A DNA stretch of 64,000 nucleotides from Halosolutus gelatinilyticus (GCF_023028105.1 NZ_CP095491.1:2790001-2854000), one strand, 5' to 3'. Numbered from the stretch's first letter, positions 18,481 to 28,078 are shown. Program-made: numbers and translations. Notes: a model not told the origin generated them from the sequence alone.

Positions 18481-18879
18481 CTACGCGCCGCCGGCGCCGG
18501 GGCCGCCGGGGCCGGCCGGGCCGCCGCCCATCGCACCGCCGCCGAGCAGTTCTTCGAGGTCCTCCTGAAGGTTCTCGAACTGCTGCTGGATACGGTCTTC
18601 CTGCTTCTCCAGGGTCTCGAGGCGGATCTCGAGCGTATCGACCTTGTCCTCGAGGTCTTCCTGGGCCTCGTCGTAGTTCGTTTCGACGAGGAGTTCGCCG
18701 ACGTTCCGGTACATCATCGTCTCCTCATCGATATTCTCGAGTTCGTCGAGGGCGCTCTTGGACTCGTTCAGCCGCGACTCGGCCTCCTGCTTTTGCACGG
18801 CGACTTCCTGGGCGGTTTCCTGGAGTCCCTGCAGCTCTTCGATTTTCTCCTGTGCTTCAGGCGGCAGATTGCCTTGCAT
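18481..18879 (-). CDS. pfdB: Prefoldin subunit beta
   Basis: 132 residues. Beta subunit of the hexameric prefoldin chaperone that hands unfolded chains to the thermosome. Two long coiled-coil helices (about 5-45 and 70-115) flank the beta-hairpin [20 protein letters not shown]. The C-terminus is a glycine/alanine-rich tail. A separate TATA-like CTTTATC about 40 bases before ATG 18879 suggests its own promoter inside the cluster. Confidence 0.96.
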   Translation of the reverse strand: MQGNLPPEAQEKIEELQGLQETAQEVAVQKQEAESRLNESKSALDELENIDEETMMYRNVGELLVETNYDEAQEDLEDKVDTLEIRLETLEKQEDRIQQQFENLQEDLEELLGGGAMGGGPAGPGGPGAGGA

Positions 18880-19013
18880 GTTTCGTCCGTCGCCCTCCGG
18901 ACTGATAAAGCCAAGCTTTGCCGATCGTCGTCGCCGACGCCGAGTATTCGGCCTGTCGGTCCGGTTTACGGGCTATTCGGAAGGTGCGTACGACGACGGT
19001 CGCCGACCGGCGG

Positions 19014-19292
19014 CTAGGTCGGCCGATCGCCGTCGGGTACGATCGCCGATCCGACGTCCGCGGTGCGCTCCGCGACGTCGATCAGCGAAAACCAGGTGTT
19101 CAGCGCCGCTCGGAGGGCGACGACGTCGGCGGCGACGATCTCAACCCGGACCAGCGTCTCGTCGCGGTCGATCGTCGTTCGCGACCGGTCGTCGTCGATC
19201 TCGCCGACTTCGCGGGCGACGCTCTCGGCCACGGTCCGTGCGCGAGACGCGGTCTCGTACTCGAGCTCGAGGGTTGCGTCGTGAGAAGCCAC
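19014..19292 (-). CDS. pcc1: KEOPS complex subunit Pcc1
   Basis: 92 residues. Dimeric Pcc1 subunit of KEOPS, which installs threonylcarbamoyl-adenosine (t6A37) on ANN-decoding tRNAs together with Kae1 and Bud32. Pattern: strand ATLELEYETASRARTVAESV, strand EIDDDRSRTTIDRDETLVRVEIVAADVVALRAALNTW and helix FSLIDVAERT. GTG start, four bases after the rpoP stop, so clearly one operon with rpoP and eL43. Confidence 0.93.
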   Translation of the reverse strand: MASHDATLELEYETASRARTVAESVAREVGEIDDDRSRTTIDRDETLVRVEIVAADVVALRAALNTWFSLIDVAERTADVGSAIVPDGDRPT

Positions 19293-19296
19293 CGGC

Positions 19297-19431
19297 TTAC
19301 TGGACGTCGACTTCCTTGACGTCGCGGCTGCGTTCTTTCAGGAGCACGCGGTGGCCGCAGTAGGGACAGCGGACCCCGCCGTACTCGTCGAGCTGGACGT
19401 CGCGTTTACAGCGAGAACATTTGTAGCTCAT
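19297..19431 (-). CDS. rpoP: DNA-directed RNA polymerase subunit P (Rpo12)
   Basis: 44 residues from ATG 19431. Small zinc-binding RNA polymerase subunit (eukaryotic Rpb12/RPC10 homologue). The zinc ribbon is intact: C-X2-C at YKCSRCK and C-X2-C at VRCPYCG. The basic end [12 protein letters not shown] is typical. It sits between eL43 and pcc1 in a leftward operon with 24- and 4-base gaps, a common archaeal arrangement. Confidence 0.96.
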   Translation of the reverse strand: MSYKCSRCKRDVQLDEYGGVRCPYCGHRVLLKERSRDVKEVDVQ

Positions 19432-19455
19432 ACTGGAGTGGTGTGCGAGCGCGGA

Positions 19456-19716
19456 TTATTCGTCGTCGGCCAGTGCGGCGCGAATCGAGCGGCGGACGGT
19501 CCGGCCGGCGGGCGTCTGCGGGCGGTAGGCGCCGCCGGTGAAGACGTCGCCGGTCTCCTCGTTCTTCCAGATGCCAGTTCCGACGCGCGTAACGTCGTCG
19601 CCGTCGACCTGCGCGTGTTTCATCTCGTCTTCGATCTCGCTGACGCGACGTCGCGCAACGCGGCCGTACCGGGCGCCAAAGCGGCCCGCGCTGCCGACGG
19701 TTCCTTTATCGGCCAT
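19456..19716 (-). CDS. rpl37ae: Large ribosomal subunit protein eL43 (L37Ae), lacking its zinc-finger cysteines
   Basis: 86 residues from ATG 19716. The N-terminus ([18 protein letters not shown]) and the C-terminus ([20 protein letters not shown]) match the L37Ae family exactly. The middle, which in the family carries two C-X2-C pairs binding zinc, reads [19 protein letters not shown] and [10 protein letters not shown] with no cysteine anywhere in the protein. The GTGIW landmark between the two knuckles remains. So this is a zinc-less eL43. First gene of the operon eL43-rpoP-pcc1-pfdB-DUF3194. Confidence 0.95.
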   Translation of the reverse strand: MADKGTVGSAGRFGARYGRVARRRVSEIEDEMKHAQVDGDDVTRVGTGIWKNEETGDVFTGGAYRPQTPAGRTVRRSIRAALADDE

Positions 19717-19834
19717 AGTACTGCTCACTATCGTCACCGGCTTCTTAAACCTGTTGAGTCACGGCTATAGTGGGCGACCGTCACCCGTTCGCGGCGAGTG
19801 CAAGGGGAACGTCCACGGCGACAGCCGTGAGACG

Positions 19835-20047
19835 TTACGACGATTCCTCGGCGGATCGCTCGGCGACCGGCCCGACGAGCAACTCCCCGATGACCAGCGC
19901 GAGCGCGGCGAGGTACCCCACCATCGCCAGCGGGGCGGCGAGCAGTCCTGTTCCGACTCCCGTCAGTGCGATCACCAATCGGAGCGCGAGTCCGCTCACC
20001 GCGAGCAGCGGAATCGCAGCCAGGACGACGTCCGGTCGCTCGATCAT
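19835..20047 (-). CDS. Small two-span membrane protein
   Basis: 70 residues. Two hydrophobic segments (about VVLAAIPLLAVSGLALRLVI and LLAAPLAMVGYLAALALVIG) separated by a short Gly-rich loop, with a polar acidic tail. The start is preceded by a strongly A+T-rich promoter (20048-20065, TAATTATATCTAATTA on the forward strand). No family recognised. Confidence 0.65.
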   Translation of the reverse strand: MIERPDVVLAAIPLLAVSGLALRLVIALTGVGTGLLAAPLAMVGYLAALALVIGELLVGPVAERSAEESS

Positions 20048-20212
20048 AGCTAATTATATCTAATTACAGTGAGCCGGATAAGGGGTGGACAACCAGCAGA
20101 GAGTGTCACTTCCATCGGCTCGTGACCATCTCTCACCGGTTCTGGTCGCCGCCGGCCAACGCGCCGCGATCGCGGGCACGAACTGTCGAAGCGGCGCAGT
20201 CGGGATCCGAAT

Positions 20213-20968
20213 CTACCGGAATTCCGCCGATTCGAGCGCCTCGTTCAAATCCTCGCGGATCCGCTCGCCCATCTCCCGATCGCGGGCGGTCGTCACCACG
20301 CGGTTCTCCTGGACGCTCGAACCGTCGCGAAGGAGCATTCGAACGTTGCCGCCGTCGTCGGCGCGGGTCACCTTCGCCCGCAGCCCGGATTGGGACCCCT
20401 TCCCGCCGGCGTCGATCGGCCCCGGGATCACCTTCTTGACGTGCGGGTGACCGGCGACGGTCTGGATCGCCCGCATCCCGGTTCGGCCGCCGATGAGCGT
20501 CGTGTGGCTGCCGCCGATCTTCTCGGCGGGTGGCGTCTCGACGACGTCCAGGGCTCGACTGCCGCGCCGCTCGAGCACCGACTGGACCGGGTCCTCGCCG
20601 TCGACGCGGTAGAAGGGATAGTGAATGTCGTCCCGGACGGCCCGGATCACCGATCGGGTCCCGGCGGCGTACACCTCCGCGGGTCGCTTGCGCCGGATCT
20701 CGTCGCCGATCAGCCCCGCGAAGTTGCGGAGTTCGACGACCTCGTTCTCGCCGTCGTCCTCCGGCGTCGTCGTGATCGTTGTCTCGCCAAGGACGTCGTC
20801 CGTCGCGTTCTCGGTGTGATCGGGGTCCGTGTCGCCACCGGCCAGCATCGTCAGCGTCGCTCGATCACGCGACGCGTCGAGGACCACCGCCTCGGTGTTC
20901 GCCTCCCGGCAGATCAGACAGAAGTCGCCGGGTTTCTCGAGCGGCGAGGCGCAGTGGCGACACTCCAT
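20213..20968 (-). CDS. DUF2103 family metal-binding protein
   Basis: 251 residues from ATG 20968. It starts with a zinc ribbon M-E-C-R-H-C and C-L-I-C (two C-X2-C pairs within 20 residues), then a ~180-residue domain matching the DUF2103 family (GSHTTLIGGRTGMRAIQTV and HPHVKKVIPGPIDAGG). An acidic linker (about 45-85) is haloarchaeal. Annotated in the family as predicted metal-binding. The reaction is unknown. It lies in tandem with the zinc-ribbon protein upstream (gap 104 bases). Confidence 0.85.
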   Translation of the reverse strand: MECRHCASPLEKPGDFCLICREANTEAVVLDASRDRATLTMLAGGDTDPDHTENATDDVLGETTITTTPEDDGENEVVELRNFAGLIGDEIRRKRPAEVYAAGTRSVIRAVRDDIHYPFYRVDGEDPVQSVLERRGSRALDVVETPPAEKIGGSHTTLIGGRTGMRAIQTVAGHPHVKKVIPGPIDAGGKGSQSGLRAKVTRADDGGNVRMLLRDGSSVQENRVVTTARDREMGERIREDLNEALESAEFR

Positions 20969-21072
20969 ATCGCGTGTGTTCGTCCGCGGCGATAAAACGA
21001 GCGTGTTTTCGACCGGGTCGATTTCACCGTCCGTCTCGCCGCGGTCGGGAGCGATCGGTCGACAAACGTCGG

Positions 21073-21501
21073 TCACCCCGCGGATTCCGTCGCGTCGGCG
21101 AGTTTCGCTCCGCAGGCCCGACAGTATCGAGCGTCGTCTCCGACGACGGCATCACACTCGGGACAGACGTCGGTGTCGACCACCGGTTCCGCCTCGACGT
21201 CCCTCCCGCAGGAGGGGCAGTACGCGACGTCCTCGGAAACCGTCGCGCCGCAGTTCGGGCAGTCGAGCTGCCGCTCCCAGAGCACCCGACGCCGCGAGTT
21301 GGCGGCGTAGTTGTACGCGCCCCAGAGGACGTTTCCAAGCCCCATGGTCCACCAGATCGTCAGCATCGCCACGACGATGTGGGAGGCGACCGACCCGAAC
21401 TCGCGATCGACCATCACGACCCGATCGGGCGCTTCGTCTTCGATCGCCCAGCCCTGTGCTACGAGGGTGTCGATCTCTCGTTGCAGGCGATTGCTTCGCA
21501 T
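21073..21501 (-). CDS. Membrane-associated double zinc-ribbon protein
   Basis: 142 residues from ATG 21501. The N-terminal ~45 residues form a small domain (LQREIDTLVAQGWAIEDE and DRVVMVDREFG), followed by one or two hydrophobic segments (HIVVAMLTIWWTMGLGNVLW). The C-terminus carries two zinc ribbons, CPNCG...CPSCG and CPECD...CRACG (eight cysteines). Likely a membrane-tethered cytoplasmic zinc-ribbon protein of unknown role. Confidence 0.8.
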   Translation of the reverse strand: MRSNRLQREIDTLVAQGWAIEDEAPDRVVMVDREFGSVASHIVVAMLTIWWTMGLGNVLWGAYNYAANSRRRVLWERQLDCPNCGATVSEDVAYCPSCGRDVEAEPVVDTDVCPECDAVVGDDARYCRACGAKLADATESAG

Positions 21502-21694
21502 GGCTCCACTTAGGACGGGCGTTGGCAAAACCTTCCTACCGGCCGCGCGTGACTGTCGGTTCGCCTAACCCGTCGGGCGACGCCCCGCAGCGCACGAACT
21601 GCCGGCAGTCCGTCTCCCGGCCCGCGCTCACCGTTCGCTCGGCACGTCGCACCAGGATACGCGAGGCTATCTCCTTCCGGTGCGAGAGTGAGGT

Positions 21695-22213
21695 ATGAAC
21701 GGATTCGTGTGGACGTTCACGACGGTCGCGGCGGTCGCGCAGGTCGACGGAATCAACGTCGACGTCGGCACACCCGTCGGTCTCGTCGGCGGTGCGATCG
21801 GGGCGTTCCTGACGACGCTGGTGATCGGCGCGATCCTGATCGCGATCGCACCGGACTACACGGACCGGATGACGGATGTCGTGCTCGACGATCCGATCGG
21901 GTCGTTCATCTACGGACTCCTCGCCCTCCTGGCCGTCATCATCCTGACGGTCCTGTTCGCGATCACGATCATTGGGATCTTCGTCGCCATTCCGCTCGCG
22001 ATCGCCGCTTACCTCGTGTGGGCGATCGGGTCGGTGTTCGCCTACCTCGCGATCGGCGAGCGACTGGTCGGCCGCGGGGACGGCTGGCTGAAACCCCTGC
22101 TGGTCGGCGCGGGGATCAACGGCCTGCTCACGCTGACCGGGATCGGCGGCCTCATCGCGTTCGCGATCGGTGCCACCGGCTTCGGGACGGTGCTGCGGAC
22201 GTACTTCGAGTAA
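21695..22213 (+). CDS. Polytopic membrane protein of unknown function
   Basis: 172 residues with about four hydrophobic segments (LVGGAIGAFLTTLVIGAILI, LLALLAVIILTVLFAITIIG, FVAIPLAIAAYLVWAIGSVF, GLLTLTGIGGLIAFAIGATG). The hydrophobic core with the turn ITIIGIFVAIPL resembles the membrane half of haloarchaeal bactofilin-associated proteins (DUF8173-like). That match is from memory. It converges on truD. Confidence 0.72.
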   Translation: MNGFVWTFTTVAAVAQVDGINVDVGTPVGLVGGAIGAFLTTLVIGAILIAIAPDYTDRMTDVVLDDPIGSFIYGLLALLAVIILTVLFAITIIGIFVAIPLAIAAYLVWAIGSVFAYLAIGERLVGRGDGWLKPLLVGAGINGLLTLTGIGGLIAFAIGATGFGTVLRTYFE

Positions 22214-22251
22214 CGGCGAGTCCACCTAGGGCCGCCCGGATGATCGCGGTT

Positions 22252-23628
22252 TCACCCGAGGTCGATCGGATCGACCTTCAGGTACTCCCGAAGGACGACC
22301 GTCGCGTAGGATCCCTTGGGCAGCGAAAACGAGAGCGCGAGCGGATCCGACTCGACCTCGACCCGCGTCTGGACGAGGATCGCCCGTCGCGTTCCGGTCG
22401 AGTGGAACTCGCCGGGCAGGTCGAAATCGGCGGGTTCGAGATCGAGGTCGTCGAGGACGGTCCGCTCGATCTCGCCCTGCTCACCGTCTGCGAGCTCCGT
22501 CTCGGTGCCGACCAGCGGCGCGGTCACGAACGCCCGGCCCCGCTCGCAGTGGCGCGTCACCGAGTTCACCCGCCGATCGTCGACCCGCTGCAGCCGGTCC
22601 GTATCGGGCAGCACGAGTCCCTCGGGAGCGTCCGAGTCCGCAAAGCAAACCACGTCACCGGCGACGGGTCGATCGAACGGCAACCCGCGTTCGAGCCGCT
22701 CGCTCAGCATCCGGTTGAACGCGTACGACTGGGCGGCGTGGACGAACAGTCGCTGGAGGTTCGAGGGCAATCGTTCGAGGGCCGCCCGGAACGTTTCGGG
22801 ACCCGGCTCGCCGTCCGCCTCGGCCAGTTCGTGCAGCATCGATCGTTCGTATCGCAGCCTGTTCGGGAAGCGATCGAGGGCCGCTTGCCAGTTTCGCGTC
22901 TCCTGTACGAAGGATCGGGCCTCCTGCGTCGACGCCGGTTCCGCGTCGGTCGGGTTTCCGAGGTAGGCCATCACCGCCCCGTCCCAGTCGCCGCGGACGA
23001 TCGCGAGGCCGACCTCGTGGGTGATCGGCCGTCGGCTGCCGAACCGCTGCTGGCCGAAGAAGTTGGGAACGCCGATCGGGGTGGCGTTCGGATCCGCCTC
23101 GGTTCCGGAACCGCGTCTCCGCTGCGGCTCCAGGCCGCCGAACTCGCACAACTCGTCCGTAATCGACTCCGCGTTCTCGGACCGCTCGGGATCGGTGACG
23201 ACGAGTTCGAAGGCGTTGCCCGCGAGGTCGCCGAACTCGATCGATCGGCCCGCGCGGCCGAGCACCTCGATGTCGGCTCCGTCGACGTCGGGCAGGTCAG
23301 CGGGATCGGCGCCGTAGACCGAGAACAGCTGCGTCGTCACGGCGTACTTGTCCTTCGTGCCGGCCCAGTCGACCCGCTCGCGCGAGACGCCGATCGCGTC
23401 CGAGAGCCGGCTCGCGAAGTCGTTGGTGTCCCACCCGCGCAGCGTCGCGCGGAAGACGAGGTGCGGGTAGGCGTCGGTGTCCGCGTCCGCGGGCCGGGTT
23501 TCGAACCGTTCGAGTTCGCGCACCCGGAAGTGCTCGTCCGCCTCGCGCAGGCGACCGCCGATCCCGTCGGCGTCGCTGACGTAGTACTCCATACCGACGG
23601 TCCGCTCTGTGGGGTGGGCTGGGCGCAT
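22252..23628 (-). CDS. truD: tRNA pseudouridine(13) synthase TruD
   Basis: 458 residues. It converts uridine 13 of tRNA to pseudouridine. The catalytic Asp is D93 in the motif AGTKDKYA. Other TruD landmarks are [10 protein letters not shown] and, later, [18 protein letters not shown] 23628 keeps the conserved N-terminal block A-H-P-x-E-R-x-x-G-M. An internal ATG at 23592 is less likely. An intact, full-length archaeal TruD. Divergent from the DUF2270 gene. Confidence 0.95.
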   Translation of the reverse strand: MRPAHPTERTVGMEYYVSDADGIGGRLREADEHFRVRELERFETRPADADTDAYPHLVFRATLRGWDTNDFASRLSDAIGVSRERVDWAGTKDKYAVTTQLFSVYGADPADLPDVDGADIEVLGRAGRSIEFGDLAGNAFELVVTDPERSENAESITDELCEFGGLEPQRRRGSGTEADPNATPIGVPNFFGQQRFGSRRPITHEVGLAIVRGDWDGAVMAYLGNPTDAEPASTQEARSFVQETRNWQAALDRFPNRLRYERSMLHELAEADGEPGPETFRAALERLPSNLQRLFVHAAQSYAFNRMLSERLERGLPFDRPVAGDVVCFADSDAPEGLVLPDTDRLQRVDDRRVNSVTRHCERGRAFVTAPLVGTETELADGEQGEIERTVLDDLDLEPADFDLPGEFHSTGTRRAILVQTRVEVESDPLALSFSLPKGSYATVVLREYLKVDPIDLG

Positions 23629-23737
23629 GCTCGTTGCGGGCGGCTTGGGGTGGCGCAGGTAAATCGGTTCGTTCTCGCGCTCGGGGTTTCACTTGCCGAG
23701 ACTCCCTCTATGGGCCCGGCGGTGGTAGCGAGCAGTG

Positions 23738-24442
23738 ATGGCTTCGACATCGGCCAAGGACGTCGATCCGACCGATACCGAGCACCGGGAGGTGGGCGCC
23801 GGACTGTTGGACGAGGAGATGGGACCGAGTTCGGCGATGGCCCACCTCTACCGCGGCGAGATCCACCGGATGAAGTACTGGCGCGAACGGCTCGATCGGA
23901 CCTCGAACTGGGCGGTGATCGTCATGAGCGGGGTCCTCACGTGGGGCTTTTCCGGCGAGGATCGGCCCCACTACATTATTCTGCTCGGAATCGCGGCGCT
24001 GGGAGCCTTCCTATTCATGGAGGCACAGCGCTACCGGGCCTACGACCTCTGGCGCGGTCGCGTCCGAATCCTCCAGAAGAACGTCTTCGCGTACGGCCTC
24101 GATCCGTCCGCGGGACTCGCGGATCTCGAGTGGCGGAGGAAACTGAGCCAGGACTACCGCACGCCCGTCATCAAGATCACCACCGAAGAGGCGATCGCCC
24201 ACCGACTTCGGCGGATCTATCTGCTGCTCTTTACCGTGATGCTCGGCGCGTGGTTCATCCACGTCACCGCGTTCTCGTCGACCCCGTGGCCCCAAAGCGC
24301 GGCGATCGGACCGCTCTCCGGTGTCGCGATGGCCGGTCTGCTCGGCGTGGTGTACATCGTCGCCGTCGTCATCGCCTTCCGGCCGCGGACGTGGCTGGCC
24401 GAAGACGAACTCCACGCGCGGGACGTCGGGAAGTTCCGGTAA
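23738..24442 (+). CDS. DUF2270 family membrane protein
   Basis: 234 residues. A cytoplasmic acidic N-terminus, then the conserved block AHLYRGEIHRMKYWRERLDR, two membrane segments (AVIVMSGVLTWGFSG, IILLGIAALGAFLFMEAQRY), a polar middle (YRAYDLWRGRVRILQKN) and two more spans near the C-terminus. This matches the archaeal/bacterial DUF2270 family of unknown function. ATG 23738 chosen over a GTG one codon upstream. It diverges from truD. Confidence 0.87.
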   Translation: MASTSAKDVDPTDTEHREVGAGLLDEEMGPSSAMAHLYRGEIHRMKYWRERLDRTSNWAVIVMSGVLTWGFSGEDRPHYIILLGIAALGAFLFMEAQRYRAYDLWRGRVRILQKNVFAYGLDPSAGLADLEWRRKLSQDYRTPVIKITTEEAIAHRLRRIYLLLFTVMLGAWFIHVTAFSSTPWPQSAAIGPLSGVAMAGLLGVVYIVAVVIAFRPRTWLAEDELHARDVGKFR

Positions 24443-24551
24443 CCCGCCGGCCCACCTCACGGCGATCGAACCGTCAGAGCGGACCCGCCGTCCACCATCG
24501 ATCGAGGCTCCGGATCGATCGTCTTATCAGCCTGCTTGACGATCCGATCGT

Positions 24552-24797
24552 ATGGTCTCGTCCGACGATCGGAGCGCGATTACGGCGGTTGTCGGAACGG
24601 GCGCCGGGATCGTCGTCGCGTCGTTCGTCGCCGGCGACGGGCCCGGATTCGGCGTCTGGATCGGGATCGGCGCGGTCGCCGTGCTCCTGTGGGCGCTCGT
24701 CCGCGTCGATCGCCCTCTCTCGACGCGAACCGCGTTCGCCGCCGCGACCGCGCTGACGATCGTGCTCCTCGTCGCCGCGGGCTGGCTCGGCGGCTGA
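24552..24797 (+). CDS. Small membrane protein
   Basis: 81 residues, almost entirely hydrophobic, with about three segments (ITAVVGTGAGIVVASFVAG, FGVWIGIGAVAVLLWALVRV, TAFAAATALTIVLLVAAGWL). No conserved polar motif seen. It has a TCTTATC promoter-like element ~28 bases before ATG 24552. Unknown function. Confidence 0.68.
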   Translation: MVSSDDRSAITAVVGTGAGIVVASFVAGDGPGFGVWIGIGAVAVLLWALVRVDRPLSTRTAFAAATALTIVLLVAAGWLGG

Positions 24798-24841
24798 CGA
24801 GGCGTTCCGTCCGCGTCTCAGCCGCCGAACCGTCGGTCCGC

Positions 24842-25504
24842 TCAGTCCGCGACGTCCGCGACGAGGCCCCTGACGTACTCTAGTTCGTCCTCGAGCACCG
24901 TGTGGCCGACGCCCTCGTAGATCCGCGTCTCCACGTCGGCGTCGAGGGCCTCGAACGCCCGCGCCGACTCCTCGACCCGATCGACCGGGATGTGCGGATC
25001 CCGATCGCCGCAGCCGATGAACACCGGCGTGCCGTCCATCGAGCCGTCGTACTCCCGTGGCGTGTCCTCGGGGCCGATCAGACCGCCGCTCAGGGCGACG
25101 ACGCCACCGTACCGATCGGCGTTGCGGGCCGCGTACTCCGTGGCGAGGCAGCCGCCCTGCGAGAAGCCGAGCAGCACGATCCGATCGAGCGGGAGCCCGT
25201 CTCCGGCGTCGTCAAGATCGCCCGTCGTCACGGCCTCGACCGTTTCGCCGATGAACTCGAGCGCGGAGTCGAGGTGCGGCTGATTCGACTCGAGGTCCGC
25301 GAGAAACGAGTTCGGATACCAACTGCCGCGCCGGGCCTGCGGCGCGACGTACGCGACGTCGTCGCGGCCGATTTCGTTCGCCATGCCGAGCATCCCGCTG
25401 GCGCGTGCGCCGCGCCCGTGGACGAGGATCACCGCCGCCGAGGCGTCGGCGAGCGACGATCCCGCGCGTTCGATCGGCTGATCGCTGTGTGGACCGGTAA
25501 CCAT
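24842..25504 (-). CDS. Alpha/beta hydrolase (phospholipase/carboxylesterase family)
   Basis: 220 residues. Serine esterase fold: nucleophile S115 in GFSQGG, Asp in CGDRDPHIPV and His in GVGHTVLEDE form the triad, and LVHGRGARASGML supplies the oxyanion-hole region. This is the carboxylesterase/acyl-protein-thioesterase-like family. Substrate cannot be read from sequence. It lies upstream of pth2 on the map, separated by 54 bases, same strand. Confidence 0.9.
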   Translation of the reverse strand: MVTGPHSDQPIERAGSSLADASAAVILVHGRGARASGMLGMANEIGRDDVAYVAPQARRGSWYPNSFLADLESNQPHLDSALEFIGETVEAVTTGDLDDAGDGLPLDRIVLLGFSQGGCLATEYAARNADRYGGVVALSGGLIGPEDTPREYDGSMDGTPVFIGCGDRDPHIPVDRVEESARAFEALDADVETRIYEGVGHTVLEDELEYVRGLVADVAD

Positions 25505-25558
25505 ACCGGACGCAACGGCTCGCGACGGAAAAGAGGTTGGCGAGTCGGCGAACGGAGC

Positions 25559-25897
25559 CTAGAACAGCGAGAGATCGCCGGTCACCCGATCGACGCGGTC
25601 GTCCGCGGCCGGCCCGACGGCCAGCGCGGTGACGGTGCCGGGTTCGAGCTGGGTGTGGCCCGCGTCGCGGATGATCGCGTTCGGGATCCCCTCGCTATCT
25701 GCGATCGCCGAGAGCTCGTGCAGCTGGCGCTCGTTCTCGCCCTTGAGGACGACCTTCTTCTGGCCGCCCTGTTTCCACTGACGCTGCAACTGCGCGTCGG
25801 CCTTCTCGTAGGCCGACAGCGACGCGTGGGCGACCTGCGCGGCGAGTTTCCCCTGGCCCATGCCGATGTCGGTGCGAGCGACGATGGCCTGTTTCAT
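25559..25897 (-). CDS. pth2: Peptidyl-tRNA hydrolase Pth2
   Basis: 112 residues, the normal length of archaeal Pth2, which releases peptides from dropped-off peptidyl-tRNA. Signature: [33 protein letters not shown], then [16 protein letters not shown] and [19 protein letters not shown]. All landmark residues are present. Confidence 0.96.
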   Translation of the reverse strand: MKQAIVARTDIGMGQGKLAAQVAHASLSAYEKADAQLQRQWKQGGQKKVVLKGENERQLHELSAIADSEGIPNAIIRDAGHTQLEPGTVTALAVGPAADDRVDRVTGDLSLF

Positions 25898-25960
25898 GGC
25901 CGAACCGATGACAGGAGCGCCTTTAGCCCTGACTATCCGTCCCGTTCGGCGCCGTTCCGG

Positions 25961-26776
25961 TCAGCGAATGATCTCGCCGCCGAAACGAAGGGCCCGTTCC
26001 GTTCGTCTCGCCTCCGCGCCGGCCCCGACGAGCGTCGTTTCCGCGACCGGCTCCGAAAATCGATCGCGGTCCGGTTCGACGGGTTTGAGCATCGCCGAGA
26101 AGGTCGACCCTCGCCGGCTGCCCGCGGAGACGATCCCGCCGTACTTGCGCTCCTCGAAGGGAACTTCGTCCGGATCGGGGAACTGGTCGCGGAGTATCGC
26201 CGCCGCCTCACGGTGGAACGCCGCGGCCTGGCGCTGCGAGTACTGGCTCTCCGCGTAGTAGGTCTCGAGGTACTCCTCGGCCAGTTCCTCCGAGGAGTGT
26301 TCCGGGGATTCGTAGCGGACCGAGTCCGGGTCGGCGTACTCGCCGGCGAAGCGAACGTTCACCGTGAAGCTGTCCGGGTAGCGGAGGATCAGCGGCGAGA
26401 ACACCATGTCGGTCACCGTGGCCTGCTGCTGGAGCCGCCAGAGCGCTTCGAGGTAGTACGCGGCGATCGCCCCGACCCTGTCGTCGCGCTCCCCGAGATG
26501 GTACGCGATCGCGGCCTCCCCGTAGTTGTCGCCCGCGACCCGTCGGAGCCGCCCTTCGAAGCTCTCGGCGATGCGGTCGACTTCCTCCTCGTAGGCGACG
26601 AGTAACGGGACGTCCGGATCGGCGAGCAGCTCCGCCTTCCGCTCCTGTGCGTCCGCGATCGTCATCATGTTCTCGTGAAAGAGCCGCTCCGCCTCCGCGT
26701 CGGGGAGCGGCGTTCTGACCGCTCGTTGATGCAAGACCCGCGTATCGCCGTTGAATCGGTCCTGCGTCCCACCCAT
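25961..26776 (-). CDS. Uncharacterised haloarchaeal protein
   Basis: 271 residues from ATG 26776. I do not recognise the family. It is soluble-looking, rich in helices ([37 protein letters not shown]-like spacing, a long [20 protein letters not shown]) and contains a Tyr/Glu-rich patch ([20 protein letters not shown]). No signal peptide, membrane span, cysteine pair or nucleotide-binding loop. It ends near pth2 on the same strand and diverges from dcd. Codon use matches the neighbours, so it looks like a resident gene. Confidence 0.75.
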   Translation of the reverse strand: MGGTQDRFNGDTRVLHQRAVRTPLPDAEAERLFHENMMTIADAQERKAELLADPDVPLLVAYEEEVDRIAESFEGRLRRVAGDNYGEAAIAYHLGERDDRVGAIAAYYLEALWRLQQQATVTDMVFSPLILRYPDSFTVNVRFAGEYADPDSVRYESPEHSSEELAEEYLETYYAESQYSQRQAAAFHREAAAILRDQFPDPDEVPFEERKYGGIVSAGSRRGSTFSAMLKPVEPDRDRFSEPVAETTLVGAGAEARRTERALRFGGEIIR

Positions 26777-26913
26777 GCGACCCCGTACGGAACGCGTCGT
26801 ACAAATCGGTTCGGGCTGAAATCGGAACCCGCTCGGCAAATCCGGTTTCACTGACCCGTTCTGCCCGCAGCGGATCGGGTGATTTAGGGCCCCGTGGCTC
26901 GCTCTTACTCGAT

Positions 26914-27516
26914 ATGATCCTTTCGGACGCGGACATCCTCGACCGGCTCGAGGACGGCGACCTCGTCGTCGATCCCCTCGACGATCCCGAGCTCCAGATT
27001 CAGCCCGCGAGCGTCGATCTCCGACTGGGACGCGAGTTCCTCGAGTTCCAGCGGACGAACATCCCCTGCATCCACCCCGACTCCGAACGAGAAGTCGACG
27101 AGTACGTCAGCGAGACGGTCGTCGAGGACGAGGACGACTTCATCCTCCACCCCGGCGACTTCGTGCTCGGAACGACCTACGAGCGCGTCGAGATCCCGTC
27201 GGACCTGATCGCCCACGTCGAGGGCCGATCGTCGCTGGGCCGCCTCGCCGTCGTCGTCCACGCCACCGCGGGCCTGTGCGATCCCGGCTACCGCGGACAG
27301 ATCACCCTCGAACTCTCGAACCTCGGCTCCGCGCCCGTCGCGCTCACGCCGGGGATGCGCATCTCCCAGCTGACCTTCACGGAGCTCAAAACGCCCGCCG
27401 AACGACCCTACGGCAGCGATCGCGGCTCGAAGTACCAGGACCAGACCGGCCCGCAGGCCTCGCGGATCCAAAGCGACGACGAGTTCGGCGGCGATCAGCT
27501 GGCGCGCGAGAACTGA
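26914..27516 (+). CDS. dcd: dCTP deaminase
   Basis: 200 residues. It deaminates dCTP to dUTP in thymidylate supply. Trimeric dUTPase-fold landmarks: [12 protein letters not shown] near residue 29, the active-site block [20 protein letters not shown] (about 97-116) with the Arg-Ser-Ser and Glu equivalents, and [15 protein letters not shown]-terminal SKYQDQTGP segment is the lid. The length is typical of monofunctional Dcd. Confidence 0.94.
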   Translation: MILSDADILDRLEDGDLVVDPLDDPELQIQPASVDLRLGREFLEFQRTNIPCIHPDSEREVDEYVSETVVEDEDDFILHPGDFVLGTTYERVEIPSDLIAHVEGRSSLGRLAVVVHATAGLCDPGYRGQITLELSNLGSAPVALTPGMRISQLTFTELKTPAERPYGSDRGSKYQDQTGPQASRIQSDDEFGGDQLAREN

Positions 27517-27576
27517 CCCGGACGCAACCGAGCGCTACGGGACGAGTTGCGGGTCGATCGCTCGGCTCGAATCGAG

Positions 27577-27957
27577 TCAGGGCTGTTCTTCGAGGTGCAG
27601 CGGCTCGCCCTGTTGCGATCCCCACGCGGCGGCGAGAAGTCCGACGACGGCGCCGGCGCCGAACGACGGCCGTCCCCCGAGCGAGACGACCTGCATCGCC
27701 AGGATGAAGCCGACGACGAAGCCGACGGTGAAGCCGGCGAACGCGCCGGTGAAGCGGCGCTGTCGCGGCGGGACGTCGCCCGTGAGCCCCGCGGTGACGG
27801 CCGCCGTCGCGACGGCCCCGGCGAGAGCGCCGATCGGGAGCCCGAGGAGCGGAGCGAATCCAACCCACTGTCCGGCGACTTGGGTGACGGTGATCGCGAC
27901 GAGGAGAAACGTGGCGAACCCCGACGCGATCGCGAGTACGACGGATCTAGTTGCCAT
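27577..27957 (-). CDS. Small polytopic membrane protein
   Basis: 126 residues with four hydrophobic segments (SVVLAIASGFATFLLVAITV, PIGALAGAVATAAVTAGLTG, FTGAFAGFTVGFVVGFILAM, FGAGAVVGLLAAAWGS). It has a Gly/Ala-rich repeat-like symmetry suggestive of a two-fold duplicated hairpin. No family recognised with confidence. The start is preceded by TATAAACG-like DNA (about 27990 on the reverse strand). Confidence 0.72.
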   Translation of the reverse strand: MATRSVVLAIASGFATFLLVAITVTQVAGQWVGFAPLLGLPIGALAGAVATAAVTAGLTGDVPPRQRRFTGAFAGFTVGFVVGFILAMQVVSLGGRPSFGAGAVVGLLAAAWGSQQGEPLHLEEQP

Positions 27958-28078
27958 CGGTCGGGCGTACGTTTCGTCGGCGGACGTATAAACGTACAGA
28001 GCCCACCTCGTGCGGTCGGGCGTCGAGCGCCGCGACGGGAGCAGACACCTTTTTGTTCCGAGGAAAGAATCACCGCTC

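Noticed and set aside
21688-24756. Very long forward reading frame of over 1000 codons across truD and neighbours
   Set aside because: It crosses truD and other well-identified genes on both strands, has a basic Arg-rich composition unlike haloarchaeal proteins, and is a high-GC shadow.
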